From Acidimicrobiia bacterium (GTDB taxonomy: Bacteria > Actinomycetota > Acidimicrobiia > IMCC26256 > JAMXLJ01): a stretch of DNA of 64,000 bases. The stretch covers positions 1 through 64,000 of the forward strand of contig JAMXLJ010000159.1 in the NCBI GenBank assembly GCA_024281095.1. The letters run 5' to 3'. Shown in pieces: positions 17,279-24,094 of this stretch. A model generated the notes under the pieces. The model saw only the letters and a program-made list of their open reading frames with translations. It had not been told where the DNA came from and ran no database searches. How positions within the stretch are numbered: the stretch's first letter is position 1; each line of letters opens with the position of its first letter. Made by a program: the position numbers and the translations under genes.

Positions 17279-17353
17279 CGGGCTGTGGCGCAGCTTGGTT
17301 AGCGCGTCGGTCTGGGGGACCGAAGGTCCCGGGTTCAAGTCCCGGCAGCCCGA
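17279..17353 (+). tRNA. tRNA-Pro (anticodon GGG)
   Basis: A full cloverleaf folds. The acceptor stem CGGGCTG pairs with CAGCCCG, the D arm has GCGC/GCGC arms, the anticodon stem TCGGT/ACCGA encloses the loop CTGGGGG with anticodon GGG, and the T arm is CCGGG-TTCAAGT-CCCGG. The discriminator is A and CCA is not encoded. It reads CCC and CCU proline codons. Confidence 0.96.
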
Positions 17354-17880
17354 CAACGAACGCGTGGTGTCCGAAGCGCCAGAGAGGCCGGGCCGAACTC
17401 GTGCCCGAATGCGACCGTGCGCTCCATCGGATGCCCGGAGTTGGGCGGGGCCAGCCGTCGCACCTTCCACGACGTGCGCGTCGGCAAGACCGGAAACCGG
17501 CCCCACCCTCTGCCGGGACGGAACGGAGGGGAAGCGAACGGCGGCGGGCTGCTCGCCACGGTCTCCGCACCGCGTCTGCACGGTACCGGTCGGGTCAAGT
17601 CGCCACTCGACGCGAAGACCATCCTGCACACTCCCTTGGGCAAATCTTTGTCGGGCGTCACCCCGGCGGGTGATTGCCCCCGTTCACCACAGGAACGCGC
17701 GGGTGACGAGCGTCGGTCCGGTTCGCGGTCGCGAGGTTCATGCGTGGATTCGTGTCGCTGACGGACGCGATTCCACGCAAGAACGTTTGGACGCGTAATT
17801 CGTTCGCAACGCGCGGTCACAACTCCTACGTTGTCGCGAGTGAACGACACCGGTTTGCGACGCTCGAAGGGAGGTGCGCC
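17354..17880. other. Gene-poor interval after tRNA-Pro
   Basis: 527 bases with no convincing coding frame. It holds an imperfect 12-bp inverted repeat (17741-17752 with 17768-17779, one T-T mismatch, 15-base loop) and a short ACAAC-6-GTTGT repeat near 17820-17835, both upstream of the small ORF at 17881. These are candidate regulatory structures for that ORF. Confidence 0.5.
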
Positions 17881-18105
17881 ATGCCGTTTCCGATGGAACG
17901 GTCTCGACGGAACGTCGCGGATGGCGCGCCCCTTCGGCCGATCGCAGATGCCGAAAAGCGCCACTTGTGGGAGAGGATCCGCGCGCAGCAACGCCGGCCT
18001 GTGAGCGACGTGATCTTCATCACGGCGATCATTGACGGCGAGTGCGATTCCGATGCATCGCCCGGCGAGACCACGTACGAGTTCGCGGTTCCGCACACCT
18101 GCTGA
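17881..18105 (+). CDS. Small hypothetical protein, possible peptide precursor
   Basis: 74 residues from ATG 17881, preceded by a strong Shine-Dalgarno GGGAGG seven bases upstream. Codon third positions are mostly G/C like real genes here. The first 50 residues are charged and helical (PIADAEKRHLWERIRAQQ), followed by a short hydrophobic stretch (VSDVIFITAIIDG) and a tail with two Cys, ending in PHTC. This leader-plus-Cys/Ser/Thr-tail layout resembles precursors of modified peptides, but no motif of a known class and no modifying enzyme of a known RiPP class is adjacent; the nearest enzyme is a P450 on the opposite strand. A perfect hairpin follows the stop. Confidence 0.5.
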   Translation: MPFPMERSRRNVADGAPLRPIADAEKRHLWERIRAQQRRPVSDVIFITAIIDGECDSDASPGETTYEFAVPHTC

Positions 18106-18523
18106 GCCAGCCGTACGCATTTCGAAGATGACGTTGTGCCGGCGCCGCGAGCCCGCCCGCGGCGCCGGTCGGCGTGCCGGTCGCCGTCCTGCCCCACGGG
18201 CTCGTAATGGGGGTGCCCGCGCCAGCGACCAGCCGGAAAAAGCCTAACGGTGCGCAGCGACCTGGGCGACGGGCAACGCGTACATTCAGCGTCGCGGTCA
18301 CGGGCCGGTGGAGCGCTTTTGACGGTCGACGCGCGGGCCCACGGACATTTTGCCGGTCGTCGAACACGAGCGCGCCCCCGGCCGCGGGGGGCAGCCAGGG
18401 GCACACTCGGGGATGCGTCGGAGGATCCGGGTCGCAGCTCCCGGAACCTCATCGTGTCCAATCCGGTAACCGGCGGATCTATTCCCCAACCCACGTCAGC
18501 CGTTTGCCGCAACGGGACGACGG
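18106..18523. other. Intergenic region between the small ORF and the P450 gene
   Basis: 418 bases without a supported gene. It contains the 11-bp perfect hairpin at 18139-18168; beyond that I see nothing. The long plus-strand frame running from here into 19568 is a shadow of the P450 gene. Confidence 0.5.
18139..18168 (+). terminator. Perfect 11-bp hairpin downstream of the small ORF
   Basis: The arms at 18139-18149 and 18158-18168 (CCGGCGCCGCG and its exact complement) enclose an 8-base loop. It starts 33 bases after the small ORF stop. There is no T-run, as is usual for hairpin terminators in high-GC actinobacteria. Confidence 0.5.
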
Positions 18524-19753
18524 TCACTCCGACAATACGAGCGGAAGGTTGCGCGGGCCGCGGACCTGGCCGGCTGTCCATTCGACGGTTGCCGCGTCGT
18601 CCACTCGGAACGACGGGATCTGCGCGAGCCACTCTTCGAGCGCGACCCTGAGCTCCATACGCGCGAGGTGTGACCCGGCGCACCGGTGGATGCCGGTACC
18701 GAACGCGAGGTGCCGGTTGGGGCTGCGGTCGAGCAGGATCCGTTCCGGATCGTCGAACACGTCGGGATCGCGATTCGCGGCGGGGAAGTTGAGCAGCACG
18801 CGATCGCCTGCGCTCACGGGACAGCCGCCGATGTCGGCGTCCGACGTCGCGATTCGGGCCATCGTGACGGGCGAATACACGCGCAGCAGTTCTTCGATCG
18901 CACCGGGCAGCAGGTCGGGCCGCTCCACGAGAAGGGCCCGGTGTTCAGCGTGGTTGGCGAGGTGCCACAGCATCGAGCCGAGCGCGCTCGCCGTGGTGTC
19001 GATGCCGGCGATGAGGGCGAGCGCCGCGGTCCCGAGGATGTGCAGATCGCCGAGCGGTTCTCCGTCGACGTCGGCGAGAACGAGACCGCTGAGAAGATCA
19101 GTGCCCGGGTGCTGTCGTCTCCGGGCCATCTGGTCGAGCAGGCACCGCACGATGCTGTCGCGAGCCGCGATGCGCCGCCCGGGCTCGTTCGTGAAGTCGA
19201 GCACGTCGCGCACCGACGTCGTGAACTCGTGCGTGAGCGCGTGGGGCACACCGAGTACGTGCGCGACCACCCACGCCGGGATCTGCTGCGCATACTGCAG
19301 CACGGCGTCGCCGCGCCCGGCGTCCACGAACCGGTCGGTGAGCATCTGGCACAGCGTCCGTGTCGGGCGCTCGTACTCCGCAACACGTTGGGGCGTGAAC
19401 CATGGCAGGAGCAGGCGCCGCGCCCACGTGTGCTCCGGCGGGTCGGTCTGCAGCGGCGGCAACGCGAGCGGGATCACGTCCGCGTCACCCGTGGGCGGCG
19501 GCACCACACTCACTTCGCGTGAGCTGAAGTGCTCGACGTCGTGCGCGATCGCGCTGACGTCCGCGTAGCGGGTCGGCAGCCACGAGCCGCCGTGACGCTC
19601 GCTGCGCGCGACGGGGCACGAGTGACGCAGGTCGGCCCAGATCGTGTACGGGTCTTCGACGTAGGCGGCGTCGTAGACGTCGTAGTCGCACGCCCAGTCG
19701 CTCACGGGCGCGCCGGGCGATCGGGTGGCTGGTGCGTCGACATTGTCTGTCAT
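18524..19753 (-). CDS. Cytochrome P450
   Basis: 409 residues from ATG 19753. All diagnostic P450 elements are present: the I-helix oxygen-binding AGIDTT (249-254), the ExxR of helix K in EELLR (E288/R291) and the haem loop FGTGIHRCAG with thiolate ligand C358. Length and lack of a membrane anchor fit a soluble bacterial class I P450 that needs ferredoxin and a reductase, neither of which is adjacent. The substrate is unknown. The open frame extends upstream to 20476, but the TDN start gives the normal length and has a GAGAGAAG ribosome site. Confidence 0.93.
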   Translation of the reverse strand: MTDNVDAPATRSPGAPVSDWACDYDVYDAAYVEDPYTIWADLRHSCPVARSERHGGSWLPTRYADVSAIAHDVEHFSSREVSVVPPPTGDADVIPLALPPLQTDPPEHTWARRLLLPWFTPQRVAEYERPTRTLCQMLTDRFVDAGRGDAVLQYAQQIPAWVVAHVLGVPHALTHEFTTSVRDVLDFTNEPGRRIAARDSIVRCLLDQMARRRQHPGTDLLSGLVLADVDGEPLGDLHILGTAALALIAGIDTTASALGSMLWHLANHAEHRALLVERPDLLPGAIEELLRVYSPVTMARIATSDADIGGCPVSAGDRVLLNFPAANRDPDVFDDPERILLDRSPNRHLAFGTGIHRCAGSHLARMELRVALEEWLAQIPSFRVDDAATVEWTAGQVRGPRNLPLVLSE

Positions 19754-20098
19754 CAGGCTTCTCTCTCGGGCCGTCCCGAGCGCCGAGGACGACGGTCGCA
19801 GTACGGCTGAACCGACCGCTGCGGGTATCGACGCCGCCGGCGCCGCCCTTGATCCGAGATGGTGCGGCCGGCGATGGACGGTCGGGCGAAATGCGGGACC
19901 TTCGCCACTTCTGGGCAGGAGGACCGGCGTGGCACGTTTTCCGCACGCCGGCACGCAGCGACAAAAATGCTCACGCGCTCCGGCGTTCAGTTCCCGGACA
20001 GCAGCGGATGCGACCCCCACGCTGCGACCGTGTGCGGGTCGGGTTTCGAGTCGCCGCGACCCCGCCGGGTCGGCGCTCGGCGTCCGTACAATCGGGCA
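19754..20098. other. Divergent intergenic region P450 / TfoX-N
   Basis: 345 bases between divergent starts. The TfoX end has a TACAAT box (20087-20092). No tRNA or open frame with gene-like composition was found; a GGTTTCGAGTC-like stretch near 20040 does not fold as a tRNA. Confidence 0.4.
20087..20092 (+). promoter_or_regulatory. -10 element (TACAAT) of the TfoX-N gene, leaderless
   Basis: TACAAT, six bases, then ATG 20099. It supports this start over the longer in-frame ATG at 19859. Confidence 0.5.
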
Positions 20099-20434
20099 AT
20101 GGCGTACGACGAGGATCTCGCCAATCGCCTGCGCGAATTGTTGGGCGGCGAGCCGGACGTAACCGAGAAGAAGATGTTCGGTGGCCTCGCGTTTCTCGTT
20201 GGCGGGAACATGGCGGTGGCGGCCAGCGGCCAGGGTGGTGTGCTCGTCCGAGTCGATCCCAAGCAGTTCGACAAGTTTGTGGCGACTACCAACGCGGCCG
20301 CCATGGAGATGCGGGGCCGCGCGATGCGGGGCTGGCTGCGGGTCGATTCCGACGACGTGCGAACGAAGCGTCAGCTCGCGAAGTGGGTGCGCATCGGAAC
20401 GGCCTACGCACGTTCGCTCCCTCCGAAGCGGTAG
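20099..20434 (+). CDS. TfoX N-terminal domain protein
   Basis: 111 residues consisting of just the TfoX_N domain: the typical KMFGGLAFLVGGNMAV segment is at about 23-38 and the family GWLRVDSDDV segment follows at about 79. Stand-alone TfoX_N proteins are common in Actinomycetota and have no proven role. The C-terminal domain of the Proteobacterial competence regulator is missing, so a competence function should not be assumed. It lies 41 bases before the alcohol dehydrogenase start. Confidence 0.85.
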   Translation: MAYDEDLANRLRELLGGEPDVTEKKMFGGLAFLVGGNMAVAASGQGGVLVRVDPKQFDKFVATTNAAAMEMRGRAMRGWLRVDSDDVRTKRQLAKWVRIGTAYARSLPPKR

Positions 20435-20463
20435 CACTCCGGCGGCTCGTTCGTCGAACGACC

Positions 20464-20469
20464 TACGCT
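20464..20469 (+). promoter_or_regulatory. -10 element (TACGCT) of the alcohol dehydrogenase gene, leaderless
   Basis: TACGCT, six bases, then ATG 20476. It decides for this start over the very long upstream open frame. Confidence 0.5.
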
Positions 20470-20475
20470 CGCGCA

Positions 20476-21660
20476 ATGCGCGTCGTCCAGTTCGACATGG
20501 CGGACGCCTCGTTCCCCGCGTCGCTCGTGGACGTCCCCGAGCCGGACCTGCCAGGGCCGGAATGGGCTCGCATCGGCGTCGTCGTCGGCGGCATCTGCGG
20601 GAGCGACCTCCATCTGTTCACGCACAACACCGGCCCGTCTCCGACGCTCACGGGGTTGGGCGGCGCGTTCCCGTTCGCGCTCGGTCACGAGATCGCCGGT
20701 CGTGTGATCGAAGCAGGTCCGGCGTGCCGGTATCCGCTGGGAACGCGCGTGGCGGTCGATCCCTGCCTTCCGTGTCTGCCCCGCGGGATCGACCCCCCGT
20801 GCGTGAACTGCTCGCGTGGGTTGACATCGTCGTGTCTGAATCTCGACAGCGGCGTGCTCACCGGCGGCCGGTCGCTGGGCTACACCCGGGGTCTCGGCGG
20901 CGGCTGGGGCGAGCAAGTCCTCGCGCACGTGTCGATGCTGCACCCCGTACCTGACGCGGTGCCCGATCGGGGCGCGAGCCTGCACGAGCCCGTGTCGATC
21001 GCATGCCACGGCATCCTGCGGGCGCCCCCGCGTGACGGCGAGCCGGTGCTCGTTGTCGGCTCGGGGATCATCGGCCTGGCCGCGCTGGCCGCGCTGAGGG
21101 GACTGTTCCCGGCGTGTCCCGTAACGGTGCTCGCCCGTCATCCGCACCAGGCCGAGGCTGCGAGCGCGTGTGGCGCGGACCACGTTGTCCGCAGTGTCGC
21201 GCGCAGCGCGCACTTCGACGAGCTGGCACGGATCACCGGCGCGCGGGTCGTCGGACGCCGCGCCGACCTCATGCTCATGGGCGGCTTTCCCTATGTCGTC
21301 GAAGCGGTCGGGGCGCCGCAATCGGTTACCGAGGCCCTTCGCGCGGTCGCGCATCGGGGTACGGTTCTCCTTCTCGGCGCGGCAGGCGTCAGCGACGTGG
21401 ACCTCACACCGATCTGGTACAAGGAGGCCGCGCTCGTGGGCGCTATCGACCACACCGTGGATCGCAACGCGGCACCCGGGCTTGCCGGTGCCCCCGAACG
21501 ACACTCCGTGGATCGAGCGCTCGACATTCTCGCGGCGGGCCTCCTGCCGGACGGCGTCGTGGTCACGCACGAGTTCACGCTGGACCACTATCGGGACGCG
21601 GTGCGCGCCGCCATCGACCGCGCCAACTCACGCGCCATCAAAGTGGTGTTCCGCCCGTAG
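20476..21660 (+). CDS. Zinc-dependent alcohol dehydrogenase (MDR superfamily)
   Basis: 394 residues. Catalytic zinc ligands are suggested by GICGSD (C41) and GHE (H71/E72). A Cys-rich lobe (C97, C100, C109, C112, C120) matches the structural zinc site, with larger than usual spacing. The NAD(P) fold begins at VLVVGSGIIGLAALAAL. The family oxidises alcohols or polyols; the substrate is unknown. The gene lies in a cluster of oxidoreductases (P450, SDR) that may act on one class of lipophilic or secondary metabolite, but that grouping is only by position. Confidence 0.88.
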   Translation: MRVVQFDMADASFPASLVDVPEPDLPGPEWARIGVVVGGICGSDLHLFTHNTGPSPTLTGLGGAFPFALGHEIAGRVIEAGPACRYPLGTRVAVDPCLPCLPRGIDPPCVNCSRGLTSSCLNLDSGVLTGGRSLGYTRGLGGGWGEQVLAHVSMLHPVPDAVPDRGASLHEPVSIACHGILRAPPRDGEPVLVVGSGIIGLAALAALRGLFPACPVTVLARHPHQAEAASACGADHVVRSVARSAHFDELARITGARVVGRRADLMLMGGFPYVVEAVGAPQSVTEALRAVAHRGTVLLLGAAGVSDVDLTPIWYKEAALVGAIDHTVDRNAAPGLAGAPERHSVDRALDILAAGLLPDGVVVTHEFTLDHYRDAVRAAIDRANSRAIKVVFRP

Positions 21661-21833
21661 CCGGCGGGCTGCGGCTCCGGGCAGTAAAGGTGCGGAGATG
21701 GGAAAGCAGATGTTGCGCGCCCGCCTCTGACAGCCAGGGCGTCAGCCCCGGCGACGGACATTGTGCCCGGCGACCGCACCGAAGCGGTTGGCCGGGCGTG
21801 TTCGTGTCTGGCCTGTTCGCGTGCGCGCATCCC

Positions 21834-22844
21834 CTAGCGACGGCGACGACTGCGCCCTCGTGATCGCACCACCCGTGCGGCAACGGCCGCGGCGACGGCG
21901 ATCGACAACGTCGCTTCGCGATGCATCGTGCACCACCACTGAACACTGCGCGCATGGGCGCGGTCGTCGAACTCCCCGTGGGGTCCGAAGTCCGTCGCTT
22001 CGTCCACCGGTTCCCACAAGTTCGCGGGGCGGCCGGAGTCTTCGGGCTGTGCCGTTTGCTGACTGGAGAAACCCGTTCGCCCGAGGTACCGGTCGAGCAC
22101 GCCGGGCAGCAGCGCGTTGGCGATCAACGTGGCCGCCGTCGAGCCGCCGACCCAGTATTCGCGGCGGCGCGGATGGCGCGCCGCGTACAGCACCGCTCGG
22201 GCCGCCACCTCGGGCTGGTAGATCGGCGGCACCGGTTGTGCGCGCTTCGGAAGCCGCGACAGAACCCAGGAGAACTGCGGTGTGTTGAGAGCGGGCATTT
22301 GCACCATCGTGACGTTGACGCCGCTCCGCCGGTGGAGAAGCTCGCAGCGCAGCGATTCGGTGAAGCCCTGCACGGCGTGCTTCGCACCGCAGTACGCCGA
22401 TTGCAACGGGATGCCGCGGTAGGCGAGTGCCGATCCCACCTGGACGATCGCGCCGTGGTCGCGCGGCAGCATCCGTGAGAGCGCCGCGTTCGTTCCGTAC
22501 ACGAAGCCGAGGTACGTCACCTCCGTGACGCGACGGAACTCCTCGGCTTCGATGTCGGTAAACGGCGCGAACACGGTCGTCATCGCGTTGTTGACCCAAA
22601 CCTCGATGGGCCCGAGCTCCTGTTCGATTCGCGCGGCTGCCTCGTCGAGCGCGTCCGCGTCCGCGGTGTCGACCTTGAGCGCGAGCGAACGCCGTCCAGC
22701 CGAGTCGACTTCCTTTGCAGCCGCTTCGAGGCCGGCATCCCCGCGAGCTAGGAGCGCGACGTCGTAGCCGGCGCCGGCAAATACGCGCGCGCAGGCCCGC
22801 CCGACGCCGGCGGACGCGCCCGTGATGACAGCCACCTGAGGCAT
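21834..22844 (-). CDS. Short-chain dehydrogenase/reductase with C-terminal extension
   Basis: 336 residues. The cofactor motif TGASAGVG is at 8-15, and the catalytic triad is S138, Y151 and K155 (YCGAK). Residues up to about 250 are the classical SDR fold. The extra 85 residues include a hydrophobic stretch near the end (SIAVAAAVAARVV) followed by an Arg-rich tail, suggesting membrane attachment. Similar extended SDRs occur widely in actinobacteria and their substrates are mostly unknown. It converges on the alcohol dehydrogenase. Confidence 0.88.
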   Translation of the reverse strand: MPQVAVITGASAGVGRACARVFAGAGYDVALLARGDAGLEAAAKEVDSAGRRSLALKVDTADADALDEAAARIEQELGPIEVWVNNAMTTVFAPFTDIEAEEFRRVTEVTYLGFVYGTNAALSRMLPRDHGAIVQVGSALAYRGIPLQSAYCGAKHAVQGFTESLRCELLHRRSGVNVTMVQMPALNTPQFSWVLSRLPKRAQPVPPIYQPEVAARAVLYAARHPRRREYWVGGSTAATLIANALLPGVLDRYLGRTGFSSQQTAQPEDSGRPANLWEPVDEATDFGPHGEFDDRAHARSVQWWCTMHREATLSIAVAAAVAARVVRSRGRSRRRR

Positions 22845-22874
22845 GTTCCGATCCTCCGAGCTACCGATACCCGC

Positions 22875-23156
22875 TCAGTCCTGGTCGCCCCGTACCCGGA
22901 TCGTTCCGTCACTGTCACCACCGACGGGCTTCGCCGCGCCCTGGAGCACGTGGCCGACGACGTTGACGGGAAACGGCAACCGTGGCAGATCGAGCATCTT
23001 CAGCAGCGGGACGGCGGCGATGAAGACGCCGAGCGGCGGCTCGATCAGGCCGAGGCAGACGGCAGCGCCGATCCCACCGAAGAACCCGATCGACTCGGGG
23101 ACATCGAGCTCCACGGACCCCAGCCGCAGCGTCATCGCGCGCGCTTCGTCGCTCAT
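22875..23156 (-). CDS. Small hypothetical membrane protein
   Basis: 93 residues. A GAGGAGG ribosome site lies eight bases before the ATG. The central part (IGFFGGIGAAVCLGLIEPPLG and following) is hydrophobic, enough for one or two membrane segments broken by a Pro pair; the ends are polar. It reads in the same direction as the downstream SDR (30 bases away), so the two probably form an operon. The family is not recognised. Confidence 0.6.
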   Translation of the reverse strand: MSDEARAMTLRLGSVELDVPESIGFFGGIGAAVCLGLIEPPLGVFIAAVPLLKMLDLPRLPFPVNVVGHVLQGAAKPVGGDSDGTIRVRGDQD

Positions 23157-23400
23157 CCGTTCGCCTCCTCGCTGTACGACGGCGGAGATCGATCCGTCGC
23201 CGCGAGTACCCGCGGCGGCGAGGCGTCATGCACCGGTACCCCCGCCGGGCCTGCGACGTGCAGCGTCGACAGGTGCGTCCCGCGGCTTCAGGCGGCGGGG
23301 AGCCGCCCCGAAGCTGGGCGGCGGGCTCAGCCCCGGGGCACTCACCCGTCGACCGTCCGTTTGCTCTCGGCAGGTGGAGCGGCGGACTGTCGGGTCAGGT

Positions 23401-23760
23401 CTACGCCTCGACGGGCGCCGGCCGCATCACCCCATGGAGTGAATCACTCACCTGGGCGCCCGGGACGAGCACGTGCGCCGACGCGGTGACGATCCCCTTC
23501 GCCGTTCCCAACGCGCACTTCCACGCGCACAGTCGCAGCACCTCGGCGTCGCGCAGATCCACCTCGCGGTGGAACCGGTCGAGATGGTCCTTGACCTCCT
23601 CGGTGGCGCCGCGAAGCTCGATGGCTTCGAAGCCATCGAGCTCGTCACCGAGCCAACCGGACACGACCACATGACATCGGGCGCACCGCGCCCAGACCAA
23701 ACCGGGCCGGTGCTCCACCGCCACCGGACCCACGGTGTGGCGACACGATTGCTCCGGCAT
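23401..23760 (-). CDS. Hypothetical protein with a zinc-ribbon-like CxxC
   Basis: 119 residues from ATG 23760, which has an AGAGG ribosome site; the longer upstream frame has no gene-like start. It contains His and Cys near the N-terminus (CRHTVG), a CARCHVV pair at about 27-33, then a helical acidic segment and further Cys (LCAWKC). The spacing does not complete a standard zinc finger. No family or function can be named. It stands alone, convergent with nothing and divergent from the membrane methyltransferase-like gene. Confidence 0.5.
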   Translation of the reverse strand: MPEQSCRHTVGPVAVEHRPGLVWARCARCHVVVSGWLGDELDGFEAIELRGATEEVKDHLDRFHREVDLRDAEVLRLCAWKCALGTAKGIVTASAHVLVPGAQVSDSLHGVMRPAPVEA

Positions 23761-24094
23761 CGAAACCTCTGCGGCTGCGCTTCCCTGCCGTGACGGACCT
23801 TGTCTCATCGTGTCCGGTCGTCGAGCCGTCGCAAACCCCTTCGGCGTCTCTTTCTCGAGCACCCGCTCGGACACCGCGAACCATGGCGCGCTGCGTGACC
23901 AAATTGGGCGTGTGCGGCCGATCACGCAGCGCTCCGCGCGCACACCGGGGCCCGAGCGCGGCCACGGTCGGCCGCCGGACCACCGCCGATGCCACCGGAA
24001 TCTTCGCGCCGCGTGCTGCGGTGCAACGATGCCCGGCGACTACGATGCCGCAAGTCTGCGGCGAGTGACAGGCTAGCGTCAGCTTGGGGGAAGG
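23761..24094. other. Divergent intergenic region
   Basis: 334 bases between divergent starts. Near the plus-strand gene it holds a 6-bp hairpin (24047-24062), a TAGCGT box at about 24074 and a GGGGGAAGG purine run directly before GTG 24095. No coding frame is supported. Confidence 0.4.

Noticed and set aside
17881-18105. Lanthipeptide or lasso-peptide assignment for the small ORF
   Set aside because: No LanM/LanBC, lasso cyclase or YcaO gene is nearby, and no class motif is visible. Only a generic precursor-like layout remains.
18174-19568. 464-codon plus-strand frame over the P450 gene
   Set aside because: The minus-strand P450 has all diagnostic motifs. The plus frame is Ser/Arg-rich, without domain signatures.
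20010-20090. tRNA-like GGTTTCGAGTC segment upstream of the TfoX-N gene
   Set aside because: No acceptor or anticodon stem can be paired around it.
20099-20434. Competence regulator TfoX/Sxy
   Set aside because: Only the N-terminal domain is present and no competence genes are in the window.
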